This document shows, one piece after another, positions 44,106 to 54,766 of a stretch of DNA of 64,000 nt. Every line of letters begins with the position of its first letter. The stretch's first letter is position 1. The DNA lies in contig NZ_JAGQDG010000009.1 in the NCBI RefSeq assembly GCF_018069865.1, positions 124,001 through 188,000 of the forward strand, read 5' to 3'. Origin of the DNA: Ideonella paludis (lineage in GTDB: Bacteria > Pseudomonadota > Gammaproteobacteria > Burkholderiales > Burkholderiaceae_C). The notes under the pieces were generated by a model. It did no database searches. It saw nothing but the letters and a program-made list of their open reading frames with translations, and had not been told where the DNA came from. The translations under genes and the position numbers were made by a program.

Positions 44106-44134
44106 TTGTAACACCCTCGCCTGTGCGATACAGT
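44106..44134 (+). promoter_or_regulatory. Sigma-70-type promoter of an orphan RNA unit
   Basis: TTGTAA and TACAGT hexamers separated by exactly 17 bases, in an intergenic region with no plus-strand gene downstream. Predicted start of transcription near 44141. Confidence 0.6.
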
Positions 44135-44140
44135 TCTCTC

Positions 44141-44258
44141 ATCGTCAGGCCTAGCGCTGGTTCTGCAAAGAAGCAGCCTGGTTAGACAACCGGTCCCAAC
44201 GACGTCCTCTCGGAGGACTTCCAGCGACCCAACCTTCACGGGTTGGGTCGTTTTTTTT
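44141..44258 (+). ncRNA. Candidate small RNA, about 118 nt
   Basis: Between a promoter and a textbook terminator there is no ORF. The transcript can fold into three hairpins: one near 44146-44180 (CAGGC...GCCTG outer pairs, TTCT-GCAA-AGAA tip with a GNRA loop), GTCCTC-TCG-GAGGAC at 44204-44218, and the terminator. Both flanking genes are on the minus strand, so the terminator cannot belong to a coding transcript. One stretch resembles the 4.5S RNA sequence GAAGCAGCC, but the rest of that RNA is missing. Likely a trans-acting regulator; target unknown. Confidence 0.65.
44225..44258 (+). terminator. Rho-independent terminator of the small RNA
   Basis: Perfect 10-bp stem CGACCCAACC/GGTTGGGTCG, six-base loop, then eight T. 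The strongest terminator in the window. Confidence 0.92.
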
Positions 44259-44296
44259 CGTGGGGTGGGCGACAGACAGGCTGCGAGCCTGCGGCT

Positions 44297-45856
44297 CTAC
44301 AGCTTGAACACACTGACCATGTGGGCCAAGCGCTCCGCTTGGACCTGCAGACTGTCTGCCGAGGCCGCCGATTGCTCGACCAACGCGGCGTTTTGCTGCG
44401 TCATGGCATCCAGTTGGCCCACCGACGTGTTCACCGACGCCAAACCCGAGCTTTGCTGGCTCGACGCTGTCGTGATCTCTTCAATGATGCCCTGCACCAA
44501 GGCCACATTGCTGACCAGCTCTTCCATCGTGGAGCCCGCATCCGCCACCAGGCGTGCGCCTTGGTCCACGGTTTCCACGCTGGCGCCAATCAAGGCCTTG
44601 ATTTCCTTGGCGGCTTGAGCCGAGCGCCCAGCTAAGCCTCGCACTTCGCCCGCCACCACCGCAAAGCCACGGCCCTGCTCACCGGCGCGTGCGGCTTCGA
44701 CAGCGGCATTGAGGGCCAAGATATTGGTCTGAAAGGCGATGCCGTCAATCACGCCAATGATGTCGAAAATGCGCCGCGACGACTCATTGATACGCTCCAT
44801 GGTGTCGACCACCTGCCCCACCACATCGCCGCCTTTGCGGGCCACCTGCGCTGCCGTTGCCGCCATTGCGTTGGCCTGCTGCGCCGCGTCCGCAGACTGC
44901 CGGACGGTGTCGGTCACCTGCGTCAAGGACGAGGCAGCCTCCTGCAAATTGCCAGCCGCGACCTCGGTGCGTTGAGACAGATTCAGGTTGCCGGCGGCAA
45001 CCTCGGCACTGGCGGTGCGCAAAGACTCTGCTGAGGCGCGGATACCCCCCACCAGCTCGCGCAAATGGTTTTGCATGCGCGACATCGCATCGAACAATCG
45101 CCCCATCTCATCATGGCGCTGGTCTGGCAGAGGCAGGCTCAGGTCACCTTGCGCAATGCCTTCGGCCAGTTGTACGGCTTGGCCGACCGGGACTGTGACA
45201 CTGCGGGTCGTCCGCCACGCCAGCAAGGCTCCAAACACCAAGGCCAGCAGCAGCACCCCACCGATCAGCAGGCCCGCGCGGTGCTGGGCCTGCAAGGCCT
45301 GCTCGGCAGCGTGGCCGTTCTCGGCAGCCACATGCGCCAAATAGCTGCTGACGTGCTTGCGCCACTCCGTCTCCGCGGGCCTGACCCGGCTGGTCAAGGT
45401 CAGCGTCGCCTCGACCCCTGCGCCGATCTCGCCTTCATGGGCGGCCTGCTTGATCAAGGGAATCGCCTTGTCGGCGGCGGCTGCGATGGCGGTGGTCAGC
45501 GCCAGCTCTGGCGGATCACCTTCGGCCCGAACTTGTTGATCCAGCGTCTGGAACAACTTGGCATAGTCACGCAGGGCCTGCGCCATTTGGGCAGTCTCGG
45601 CGTCTATGTCCTTCACATCTGTCAAGAGGGTGATGGATCGCGCCTGGATGGCCATGCTGCTGATGTTCTCCATCAAACCATGAGCCAACTCTGCTTTGCT
45701 GTTGTTGACCTCCACAATCTGCCGCATGCGCTGCCCCTGGGCCTGCAGCTCCCAAAGGGAAAGCCCTGCCACCAAGCACGTCGCCAACAACAACATGGAA
45801 AAACCCAGCCCCAGGCGCTTGGCCAGGCTGAGATGGAGCGCAGCGGATTTGCCCAT
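44297..45856 (-). CDS. Methyl-accepting chemotaxis protein (Tsr/Tar-like layout)
   Basis: 519 residues. Transmembrane helices at about residues 12-32 and 185-205 enclose a four-helix-bundle type periplasmic domain. HAMP ([26 protein letters not shown]) precedes the signalling domain with [32 protein letters not shown] at the tip; only short fragments of this are quoted as key identity. [19 protein letters not shown] is the methylation/coiled-coil start typical of betaproteobacterial receptors. It would signal through CheA/CheW. ATG 45856 follows an AGAGGG site; ATG 45883 is possible. Lacks a C-terminal CheR-binding pentapeptide (ends HMVSVFKL). Confidence 0.93.
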   Translation of the reverse strand: MGKSAALHLSLAKRLGLGFSMLLLATCLVAGLSLWELQAQGQRMRQIVEVNNSKAELAHGLMENISSMAIQARSITLLTDVKDIDAETAQMAQALRDYAKLFQTLDQQVRAEGDPPELALTTAIAAAADKAIPLIKQAAHEGEIGAGVEATLTLTSRVRPAETEWRKHVSSYLAHVAAENGHAAEQALQAQHRAGLLIGGVLLLALVFGALLAWRTTRSVTVPVGQAVQLAEGIAQGDLSLPLPDQRHDEMGRLFDAMSRMQNHLRELVGGIRASAESLRTASAEVAAGNLNLSQRTEVAAGNLQEAASSLTQVTDTVRQSADAAQQANAMAATAAQVARKGGDVVGQVVDTMERINESSRRIFDIIGVIDGIAFQTNILALNAAVEAARAGEQGRGFAVVAGEVRGLAGRSAQAAKEIKALIGASVETVDQGARLVADAGSTMEELVSNVALVQGIIEEITTASSQQSSGLASVNTSVGQLDAMTQQNAALVEQSAASADSLQVQAERLAHMVSVFKL

Positions 45857-45951
45857 AGACCCTCTTTTCGGGGAAACACTCATCAATGCCCGATTGTCTG
45901 GAGGGCTTAGGCCGCTGGGCGGCTGAAAGTAGCTGCGCTTTGGGGGGCATT

Positions 45952-46881
45952 TCAGGGCTTGGTGCCCCAGGCTTGACGCAAAAACGCCACCAGCGCCTTC
46001 ACCGCCAAAGGCACTTGCGCACTGTGCGGGCGCACGGCCCAAATCTGCGAGCCAAACGCCCCGACCGGCTGCCAGTGCGGCAAGACCGGCAGCAACTGCC
46101 CGCTGGCCAGCGCGCGCTGTGCGCTGAAGTCGGGCAGCAGCGCGATGCCCAATCCCGCCACGGCGGCCTCGCGCAGGGCTTCGCTGTTATTGGCCGCAAA
46201 GGGCCCGCTGACCGCCACGCTGACACGCCCCGCTGCATCGCCGTTCTTGGGCTCCAAGCTCCAGGCGCTGGCCTCGCCGGGTCGGGGGTAGAGCAAACAG
46301 GCATGCTGGCTCAACTCACTCGGGTGACCGGGCTGCCCGCGCTGGGCCAGGTAAGCCGGGCTGGCAACCAGCAAGGAATGTGTGGGCCGCAGAGCCCAGG
46401 CGACATGGGTATCAGGCGGCATGCTGGTGTGGCGGATGGCCAGATCAAAGCCCTCTTGCGCCAGCGGGCGCAGGCGGTCGGACAGGTCCAGCTCCAAGCG
46501 CACCTGCGGATACTGCTTCAAGAACTGCGGCAGCAAGTCCACCAAATGCTGGCGCGCCAAGGCCACCGGGGCGGTCACCCGCAGCAGCCCACGGGGCTCA
46601 GCCGCCAGCTCTTGAATGCCGCTGAAGGCCTGGGCAATGGCCTCGAAATTGCCCCGGGTGGCCTCCACCAGGCGCAAGCCCGCCTCGGTGAGCTGCATGC
46701 TGCGGGTGGTGCGGCGCACCAGGGGCACGCCCAAGGCCCGCTCCAGTTCGGCCACGCGTTGGCTCATGGCCGCCTTGGACACGCCCAAACGCTGGGCCGC
46801 CGTGGTGAAGCTGCCAGCCTCGGCCAGCACCGTCAGCGCGTGCACATGGCTCCACATCAGGGTTCTCAGGTCGGTGCTCAT
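45952..46881 (-). CDS. LysR-family transcriptional regulator, divergent from mmsA
   Basis: 309 residues. Winged helix-turn-helix at residues 12-70 ([34 protein letters not shown], quoted here as key residues S-A-A-Q-R-L-x-V-S), followed by a substrate-binding type effector domain. The arrangement, divergent from the dehydrogenase gene with an inverted repeat between them, is the classical LysR layout. It likely controls mmsA and itself; the inducer is unknown. Confidence 0.93.
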   Translation of the reverse strand: MSTDLRTLMWSHVHALTVLAEAGSFTTAAQRLGVSKAAMSQRVAELERALGVPLVRRTTRSMQLTEAGLRLVEATRGNFEAIAQAFSGIQELAAEPRGLLRVTAPVALARQHLVDLLPQFLKQYPQVRLELDLSDRLRPLAQEGFDLAIRHTSMPPDTHVAWALRPTHSLLVASPAYLAQRGQPGHPSELSQHACLLYPRPGEASAWSLEPKNGDAAGRVSVAVSGPFAANNSEALREAAVAGLGIALLPDFSAQRALASGQLLPVLPHWQPVGAFGSQIWAVRPHSAQVPLAVKALVAFLRQAWGTKP

Positions 46882-46912
46882 CGTGCAGTTCCCAAAGCGC
46901 ATTTCACCCTCT

Positions 46913-46934
46913 ATTGTTCATTTTTCAGAACAAT
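46913..46934. promoter_or_regulatory. LysR-type operator ATTGTTC-N8-GAACAAT
   Basis: Perfect 7-bp inverted repeat in the 132-base gap between the divergent lysR and mmsA genes, 32 bases from the lysR start. The T-N(11)-A core and position fit a LysR recognition site. Confidence 0.68.
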
Positions 46935-47013
46935 GAATCCAGTGGGGCCGCATTTCAAAGCCTCGCCGCACTCACTAGACTGCCAGCTTCCACTCCCTTG
47001 TCTTCAGGCCGCC

Positions 47014-48534
<1,521 letters not shown>

Positions 48535-48541
48535 GCCGGGT

Positions 48542-49390
48542 CTATGCGTTCAAGCGGCTGCCCAGCCAAGCCTGTAACCGCGCCACCACGTCTGCTCGCT
48601 CGGGCTCATTGAAGATTTCATGGGCCAGCATGGGCCAAGTTTGGGCGGTCAAGACCTGTTGCGGTGCGGCCGCAGCGAATCGCGCTGAGCCAGCCGGATT
48701 GACGCAGCGGTCGGCCCCCGCCCACATCAGCAAGGTGGGCGTGCGCCATTGCGCTGCCCGCGCTTCGACCCAAGGCCCCGCCTCGGCAATGAAGCGGGCC
48801 AGGCGGCCGCTGATGCGGTCGTGCACCAGGGGGTCGGCCGCATAGTCCTTCACCACGGCAGGGTCGCGGCAGATGTCATCCAGGTTCAAGCCATTACCTA
48901 CGGCCAAGTTGGGTGCCACACGCGACACCACGGCGGTCAACAGCTTTTGAATCACCGTCATGCCCGCATCCAAGGCCGGTGAGGACAGCACCAACCCGTC
49001 CACCGCCTGCCACCAAGGCGCCGGCCTGGCTTGCAGGCCTTCGGCCACATAGCGCGCCGCCACCAAGCCGCCCATGCTGTGCCCCAGCAGGATCAAAGGC
49101 CCGCATGAGGGCGCGCTGCGCACATGTTGAAGCACCTGGCCCAAATCAGCCAGCAGGCTCTCGTCAGCCGCCATCTGCCCGCGCCCGCCGCCAGACGCTC
49201 CGTGCCCGCGCTGGTCGTAGGCCTGCACCGCCCAGCCCTGTGCCGCCAAGTCTTGCGCCAGCGCCTCATAGCGGCCCATGTGCTCGCCCAAGCCATGCAC
49301 GACGAGCACCTGGCCCCGTGGCGAGCCTGCCGGCACCCACGTGCGCAGCGCCAAGGAGATGCCGTCAGGAGTGGTCAGCGTGTGGTTCAT
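48542..49390 (-). CDS. Alpha/beta hydrolase, monoacylglycerol-lipase-like
   Basis: 282 residues. VHGLGEHMGRYE, AYDQRGHGASGG and the nucleophile elbow LLGHSMGG with catalytic Ser, WAGADRCVNPAGS with Asp region, and MLAHEIFNEPE with the His near the C-terminus: the monoglyceride lipase/lysophospholipase group (Hydrolase_4). No signal peptide. Start overlaps the stop of the next-upstream hydrolase by four bases (ATGA), so both are coupled. Confidence 0.9.
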   Translation of the reverse strand: MNHTLTTPDGISLALRTWVPAGSPRGQVLVVHGLGEHMGRYEALAQDLAAQGWAVQAYDQRGHGASGGGRGQMAADESLLADLGQVLQHVRSAPSCGPLILLGHSMGGLVAARYVAEGLQARPAPWWQAVDGLVLSSPALDAGMTVIQKLLTAVVSRVAPNLAVGNGLNLDDICRDPAVVKDYAADPLVHDRISGRLARFIAEAGPWVEARAAQWRTPTLLMWAGADRCVNPAGSARFAAAAPQQVLTAQTWPMLAHEIFNEPERADVVARLQAWLGSRLNA

Positions 49391-50124
49391 GAGGAGGCTC
49401 TTTCAGCAGGATGATCGGGGAAGCACTGCCGCCAAGCATCCCTCAAAACAGCGGCAGCCGCCTCAGGACAAGCCTGCAGCAAGGCGTGGGGCCCCAACAG
49501 CCGCACACGTTGGGCCTGGGCAATGCCGTGACAGAGTTCTTGCGTGGCAGCGTCAGGCACCAGCGCGTCAGCCCCAGCTTGCAGCACCCAAACGGGCGGC
49601 CTCAAGCTTGGCAGGACGGGCCGCACATCCACCGCGATCACAGCCGCCAAGCGTGCCCGCACCAACTCCGGTGACAGGCTTGACACCACCTCGACCATCT
49701 GCCTGCGGCCCTCAGTTGTCCCGTAGGACCCCATGAGCAGACGCAGCATGGGCCCGCTGGGCCAGGTCACCACAGGCAGCCAAGGCAACAGCCGTGCCGC
49801 CCACCGCAAGCTGGGCCGCGGGTTGGCGGCAAAGGTGCAGCACAGCACGATGCCTCGCACCTGATCAGGCCGTCGCGTCGCCAACTCAATGGCCAAAGGG
49901 CCCGAGAAGGACTCCGCAAGGAGGAAAAGCGGCTGATCGTTAGAGATTTGCTGCTGCAACCACGACAGCAGCTCTGCATAACCCCAGCCGGGATTGGCGG
50001 GGTAGCACATGACTCGACTGGGCCACCGATCACCCAATGACTGCAACAAGGGCTCAAACAGGTGGCCTGTACCGTCCAATCCTGGGAGCATCAAACAACA
50101 AGGTTCATCCGATTGGCGCTGCAT
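49387..50124 (-). CDS. Alpha/beta hydrolase
   Basis: 245 residues. LMLPGLDGTGHLFEPLLQSLG at the N-terminus and a nucleophile elbow AESFSGPLAIELA (Ser in G/A-x-S-x-G), VLQAGADALVPD with the Asp, and a His in GPHALLQACPE. Resembles BioH-like or small-ester hydrolases of unknown substrate. The ATG at 50124 precedes the conserved start; a longer frame reaches 50178. Translationally coupled to the lipase-like gene that follows. Confidence 0.85.
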   Translation of the reverse strand: MQRQSDEPCCLMLPGLDGTGHLFEPLLQSLGDRWPSRVMCYPANPGWGYAELLSWLQQQISNDQPLFLLAESFSGPLAIELATRRPDQVRGIVLCCTFAANPRPSLRWAARLLPWLPVVTWPSGPMLRLLMGSYGTTEGRRQMVEVVSSLSPELVRARLAAVIAVDVRPVLPSLRPPVWVLQAGADALVPDAATQELCHGIAQAQRVRLLGPHALLQACPEAAAAVLRDAWRQCFPDHPAERASS

Positions 50125-50225
50125 CGCCCTATCTTGCCGCAAACCCTGGCGCGCCGGCTCGGCCTCAAGCCCTAACATCCGTGGCGATCGACAGTCCCCT
50201 TGCCCTACCAGACAGAAAGCTCCCC

Positions 50226-51053
50226 ATGTCCCACCCCGCCTTCACCGTCCACACCGACCCTGCCAGCGGCATTTCGCGCCTGGTGCTGAACCGCCCTGAA
50301 CGCATGAACACCATGGAGCCGACCTTCTTCCCGGCCCTCAAGGACGCCGTGCAGGCGCTGGACGATGCGGGGCAGACGCGGGTGCTGGTGATCTCATCCA
50401 CCGGCAAGCATTTCTCAGCGGGCATGGCCTTGGAGGTGTTTGCCGGTGGCTTATCCATGCTCAACACCTCCACCGCACGGCAGCGCCAGGCCTTCACCGC
50501 GGGCCTGCAGCGGCTGATGGCGTGCTTCTCGGTGCTGGAGGAGGCGCGCTTTCCGGTGATCTGCGCCGTGCAAGGGGGCTGCATTGGCGGGGCGTTGGAC
50601 CTGGCTGCCGCTTGTGATGTGCGGGTGTGCAGCGCCGATGCCTTCTTCACGGTGCAAGAGATCCACATCGGCATGGCCGCCGACCTGGGCTCGCTGCAGC
50701 GCTTGCCCAAGCTGCTGCCGCAGGGCTTGGTGCGCCAGCTTTGCTACACCGGCGAGCGCCTGGGGGCCGAGCGCGCGCTGGCGGCTGGCCTGGTGAATGC
50801 CGTGCTGCCTGATGCAACGGCGCTTGAAGCGCACGCCTTGGCCTTGGCCGCTGAGATCGCCGCCAAGAGCCCTTTGGCCATCTCCGGCAGCAAGCAGGCC
50901 CTGAACTATGCCCGCGACCACAGCACGGCAGACGCCCTGGCCCAGATGAGCCTGCTGCAAAGCGCCATCTTTGACATCGCTGAGATGAGCCAAGCCATCG
51001 CGGCGTGGCAGACCAAGCAGGCCGCCCAGTTTGAGCCGCTAGCCCCCCTCTGA
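50226..51053 (+). CDS. Enoyl-CoA hydratase/isomerase family protein
   Basis: 275 residues. Crotonase fold with LVLNRPERMNTM, the CoA-binding SSTGKHFSAGMALEVF oxyanion loop, and AVQGGCIGGALDLAAACDVRVCS followed by VQEIHIGMAADLGSLQRLPKL; the Asp/Glu arrangement (D in AADLG, E in QEIH) is closest to dienoyl-CoA isomerase (ECH1-like) members, so an isomerase role in unsaturated fatty acid oxidation is likely rather than a hydratase. Stands between the hydrolases and the flagellar genes, which is an odd place for a beta-oxidation gene. Confidence 0.88.
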   Translation: MSHPAFTVHTDPASGISRLVLNRPERMNTMEPTFFPALKDAVQALDDAGQTRVLVISSTGKHFSAGMALEVFAGGLSMLNTSTARQRQAFTAGLQRLMACFSVLEEARFPVICAVQGGCIGGALDLAAACDVRVCSADAFFTVQEIHIGMAADLGSLQRLPKLLPQGLVRQLCYTGERLGAERALAAGLVNAVLPDATALEAHALALAAEIAAKSPLAISGSKQALNYARDHSTADALAQMSLLQSAIFDIAEMSQAIAAWQTKQAAQFEPLAPL

Positions 51054-51165
51054 GCCAGCACCACGGCGCCTGCAAACTGCGCGGTGAAGCCCCTGCTTTT
51101 TGGGGCCTTGGGCGCCTCAAGTCCAGTCGATCATCGGGTCATCACCCTTTATGGGAGCAGTACCC

Positions 51166-51948
51166 ATGCTTCGATCACTCTGGATTGCCAAGACCGGGAT
51201 GGAGGCCCAGCAAACTCAGCTGGACCACATCTCGCACAACCTCGCTAACACCGCCACGGCCGGCTACAAACGCGCCCATGCGGTGTTCGAGGACCTGATC
51301 TACCAAAACCTGCGCCAAGCCGGCGCCGCCAGCTCTGAGCAGACGCAACTGCCCACGGGCTTGCAGATCGGCCTGGGCACGCGGGCGGTCGCCACGGCGC
51401 GCAACTTCGCGCAAGGCAACTTGCAGCAGAGCTCAGGCACCTTGGACATTGCCATCAAGGGCAACGGCTTCTTCCAGATCACCATGCCGGATGGCACCAC
51501 CGGCTATAGCCGCGATGGCGCGTTTCAGTTGGATGCGCAAGGCCAGATCGTCACCAACAGTGGCTACTTGCTGCAGCCGGGCATCACTATTCCTGTGACC
51601 GCTCAAAGCGTGACCATCTCCAACGACGGCGTGGTCAGCGTGGCCCTGCCCGGCCAGCCCGTGCCGCAAACCGTCGGCCAGTTGCAGTTGGCCACCTTTG
51701 TCAACCCGGCGGGCTTGGAGCCACGCGGGCAAAACCTTTTTGCTGAAACCGCCGCCTCCGGCGCGCCGCAGGCGGGCAACCCAGGTGCCAACGGCCTGGG
51801 CACGCTGCAACAAGGCTTTCTGGAAACCAGCAATGTGAACGTGGTGGAAGAGCTGGTGTCCATGATCCAGACTCAGCGCGCTTACGAGCTGAACTCCAAG
51901 GCCATTTCCACCTCCGACCAGATGCTGCAGCGTCTGTCGCAACTGTGA
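51166..51948 (+). CDS. flgG: Flagellar distal rod protein FlgG
   Basis: 260 residues, the standard FlgG size. N-terminus [36 protein letters not shown] and C-terminus [35 protein letters not shown] are the conserved FlgG ends; only these short signature parts are used. It builds the distal rod through the flagellar export apparatus (no signal peptide). The ATG at 51166 restores the family N-terminus. It is the first gene of the flagellar block here; flgB-F are not upstream. Confidence 0.97.
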   Translation: MLRSLWIAKTGMEAQQTQLDHISHNLANTATAGYKRAHAVFEDLIYQNLRQAGAASSEQTQLPTGLQIGLGTRAVATARNFAQGNLQQSSGTLDIAIKGNGFFQITMPDGTTGYSRDGAFQLDAQGQIVTNSGYLLQPGITIPVTAQSVTISNDGVVSVALPGQPVPQTVGQLQLATFVNPAGLEPRGQNLFAETAASGAPQAGNPGANGLGTLQQGFLETSNVNVVEELVSMIQTQRAYELNSKAISTSDQMLQRLSQL

Positions 51949-51956
51949 GGCTGATG

Positions 51957-52688
51957 ATGTCGCTCCTCACCCGCACCCTGGCCGCAGCCCTGCCACTCTT
52001 GGCCCTGAGCGCCTGCCAAACCATTTACCCTGTGCCCAACGTCGAGTTCCCTACGGCCACGGCGCCGGCCATGCCCGCCAGCGGGCCCTTGGTCATGGCC
52101 GCCTACGAGCCCATGGCGGTGCCGACACCACCGCCCCCCGCCGTCACAGGCTCCATCTACGCCTCTGCCGCCTACCGCCCCTTGTTCGAGGACTACCGCG
52201 CACGCCATGTCGGCGACACACTGACCGTGCGCATTGCCGAAAAGGTCAGTGCCACGCAGTCGGCCACCAGCACGGTGGACAAAAAGGCCTCGGTCGATGC
52301 GGGCATCACCGCGCTGCCCGGCGTCAAACCCAACAGCTTCGAGCTGGGCCGTACTGCAGCCAACGCCAACGGCACCAACAAGTTTGAAGGCTCGGGGACG
52401 ACCGAGAACACCAACGACTTCAGCGGCACCATCACCGCCATCGTCACCGGTGTGCTGCCCAACGGCCATCTGCTGATCGCTGGCGAGAAGCAAATCGGCG
52501 TCAACCATAACGTCGATGTGCTGCGCTTCACCGGCCATGTGGACCCCCGCGCCATCCTGCCGGGCAACACCGTTCAGAGCGCTCAGATCGCCAATGTGCG
52601 CATCGAGCACCGCGGCCGCGGCCAAATGTCCGATGCCCAGGGAATTGGCTGGCTCGCACGGTTCTTCTTAAACCTTCTGCCGGTTTAA
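51957..52688 (+). CDS. flgH: Flagellar L-ring protein FlgH (lipoprotein)
   Basis: 243 residues. Lipoprotein signal with lipobox LALSAC at residues 14-19, then the FlgH core GSIYASAAYRPLFEDYRARHVGDTLTVRIAEK and C-terminal NTVQSAQIANVRIEHRGRG, WLARFFLNLLPV. Forms the outer-membrane ring of the basal body. I prefer ATG 51957 to 51954 because the GAGG site at 51947-51950 is then six bases away. Eight bases after flgG. Confidence 0.97.
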   Translation: MSLLTRTLAAALPLLALSACQTIYPVPNVEFPTATAPAMPASGPLVMAAYEPMAVPTPPPPAVTGSIYASAAYRPLFEDYRARHVGDTLTVRIAEKVSATQSATSTVDKKASVDAGITALPGVKPNSFELGRTAANANGTNKFEGSGTTENTNDFSGTITAIVTGVLPNGHLLIAGEKQIGVNHNVDVLRFTGHVDPRAILPGNTVQSAQIANVRIEHRGRGQMSDAQGIGWLARFFLNLLPV

Positions 52689-52735
52689 GTTTGCTCAGAA
52701 TCTTTGGCAAGCTCCCTGAAGTACTTGCCAACACC

Positions 52736-53869
52736 ATGACCACCTTTTCCCGCGCCAGCAAACACGCCCTCACCCTTGTTGCGATGATGGCCTGGGCCGC
52801 ACTCTGGTGGCCTTGGCCCAGCCAAGCCGCACAGCGGCTCAAAGAGGTGGCGGCCGTGCAAGGCGTGCGCAGCAATCAGTTGATGGGCTATGGCCTGGTG
52901 GTGGGCCTGGACGGCACCGGCGACCAAACCGCACAAGCCCCGTTCACGGCCCAAGGCCTGAACTCGATGCTGCAGCAAATGGGCATCACCGTGCCGCCCG
53001 GTACGGCCATGCAAATCAAGAACATCGCCGCCGTGCTGGTGACGGCGCAACTGCCAGCCTTTGCCCAGCCGGGCCAGCAAATTGACGTCAGCGTGTCGTC
53101 CATCGGCAATGCCAAGAGCTTGCGCGGCGGCACCCTGATTGCCACCCCGCTGAAGGGCGCCGACGGGCAGGTGTATGCCATCGCCCAAGGCGGCCTGATC
53201 GTGGGCGGCGCAGGTGCGGCCGCAGGCGGCTCCAAGGTGCAAATCAACCACCTCAGCGGCGGCCGTGTGCCGCAAGGCGCGACCGTGGAGCGCAGCGTGC
53301 CCACCCCGCTGCACCAAGGTGAGTTCATTCAGTTGGATGTCGCCGCCGGCGACTTCAACACCGCACGCGCAGTGGCCCAAGCCATTAACAAAGACAAAGG
53401 CGACGGCACCGCCCAGGCCTTGGATGGCCGCATCGTGCGAGTCAAAGCGCCGCAAGACATGAATGAGCGGGTCGCCTTCCTGGCCGACATTGAAAACCTG
53501 CCGATTGAGCTGGCCAAACCTGCGGCGCGCGTGGTGCTGAACCCACGCACCGGCTCCGTGGTGATGAACCAGGCCGTGACCTTGGCGCCGTGCGCCATTG
53601 CACACGGCAGCCTGTCGGTCACCATCAATTCCACACCGGTGGTCAGCCAGCCCAATGCGCTGTCCGGCGGCCAAACTGTGGTGGGCGAAAAAGCAGACAT
53701 CGCCATCCAGCAGCAAGGCGGCGCCATCATCCAACTGCCCGAAGGGGCTAAGTTGGCCGATGTGGTCAAGGCCTTGAATTCACTGGGCGCCACACCACAA
53801 GATCTTCTGGCCATCTTGCAGGCCATGAAGGCCGCAGGCGCACTGCAAGCGGAACTGGAGGTGATCTGA
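52736..53869 (+). CDS. flgI: Flagellar P-ring protein FlgI
   Basis: 377 residues with Sec signal peptide (hydrophobic TLVAMMAWAALWWPWPSQA). RLKEVAAVQGVRSNQLMGYGLVVGLDGTGD is the invariant FlgI start and TLSAGGQTVV-like region appears as LSGGQTVVGEKADI; C-terminal LADVVKALNSLGATPQDLLAILQAMKAAGALQAELEVI is typical. Forms the periplasmic ring around the rod. Stop shares a base with the flgJ start (TGATG). Confidence 0.97.
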   Translation: MTTFSRASKHALTLVAMMAWAALWWPWPSQAAQRLKEVAAVQGVRSNQLMGYGLVVGLDGTGDQTAQAPFTAQGLNSMLQQMGITVPPGTAMQIKNIAAVLVTAQLPAFAQPGQQIDVSVSSIGNAKSLRGGTLIATPLKGADGQVYAIAQGGLIVGGAGAAAGGSKVQINHLSGGRVPQGATVERSVPTPLHQGEFIQLDVAAGDFNTARAVAQAINKDKGDGTAQALDGRIVRVKAPQDMNERVAFLADIENLPIELAKPAARVVLNPRTGSVVMNQAVTLAPCAIAHGSLSVTINSTPVVSQPNALSGGQTVVGEKADIAIQQQGGAIIQLPEGAKLADVVKALNSLGATPQDLLAILQAMKAAGALQAELEVI

Positions 53870-54750
53870 TGACGCCCTCAAGCTCGTTACAAGGCGCGGG
53901 ATCCGGCTTCGGTGATGTGCGCGGGCTGGAGCTGCTCAAGCAGCGCGCCGCTCAAGACCCCAAGGCCGTCACCCGCGAAGCGGCCAAGCAGTTTGAAGCC
54001 ATCTTCATGCAAGAGCTGCTCAAAAGCATGCGCAATGCGACCCTGGCCGAAGACCCCCTCTCCAACGAAGGCACCAAGCTGGGCTATGAAATGCTGGACA
54101 CCCAACTGGCCACCAAGCTCTCGGGCGCACCCGGCAGCTTGAGCGACGTGATCGCTCGCCAGTTGGAGCGCCAAATGGGCATGAGCCCGGGGCCCATCCC
54201 CAAGGTCGACAAAGAGGCGCTGGCCAAGCCCCTGGAGCTGACCCGCCCGGACGCCAAAGTCACACTCCCGCAGAAGTCGGCCGCCAGCTTTGTGCAGCAG
54301 CACACCCAAGCGGCTGAAGCCGCGGAGAAGACCAGCGGCATTCCGGCCGAGTTCATGATTGCCCAAGCCGCCCACGAAAGCGGCTGGGGCCGCAAAGAGA
54401 TCAAGCATCCCGACGGCAGCAGCGCCCACAACCTGTTTGGCATCAAGGCCACAGGCAATTGGAAAGGCGATACCGTGGATGTGCTGACCACGGAGTACAG
54501 CAACGGCGTCGCCCGCAAAGTGGTGCAGAAGTTCCGCGCCTATGACAGCTATGCCGACTCCTTCAAAGACTATGCCCAGCTGATCAAGAACAGCCCGCGC
54601 TATGCCAATGTGGTGGCTGCCGGCGCTGATGCCAAGGGCTTTGCAGAAGGCTTGCAAAAGGCTGGCTATGCCACCGACCCTGCCTACGCCGAAAAGCTGG
54701 GCCGGGTGATCAACACCACCTTGCGCTTGCAGCGCAGCGTGAACGGCTGA
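53869..54750 (+). CDS. flgJ: Flagellar rod chaperone/peptidoglycan hydrolase FlgJ
   Basis: 293 residues in two domains. N-terminal rod-binding part (AAKQFEAIFMQELLKSMRNAT, about residues 40-60) and C-terminal GH73 glucosaminidase-type domain with IAQAAHESGWGRKE (catalytic Glu170) and the YDSYADSFKDYAQLI, GYATDPAYAEKL region. It caps the growing rod and opens the peptidoglycan layer. Betaproteobacterial bifunctional FlgJ, not the single-domain alphaproteobacterial form. Confidence 0.97.
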   Translation: MTPSSSLQGAGSGFGDVRGLELLKQRAAQDPKAVTREAAKQFEAIFMQELLKSMRNATLAEDPLSNEGTKLGYEMLDTQLATKLSGAPGSLSDVIARQLERQMGMSPGPIPKVDKEALAKPLELTRPDAKVTLPQKSAASFVQQHTQAAEAAEKTSGIPAEFMIAQAAHESGWGRKEIKHPDGSSAHNLFGIKATGNWKGDTVDVLTTEYSNGVARKVVQKFRAYDSYADSFKDYAQLIKNSPRYANVVAAGADAKGFAEGLQKAGYATDPAYAEKLGRVINTTLRLQRSVNG

Positions 54751-54766
54751 GACGCAGGAGAGCACC

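Noticed and set aside
44141-44200. SRP 4.5S RNA, because of a GCAAAGAAGCAGCC stretch similar to GGAAGGAAGCAGCC
   Set aside because: The matching 5' arm with the conserved internal loop (CAGGUC side) is missing and the fold differs, so resemblance is local.
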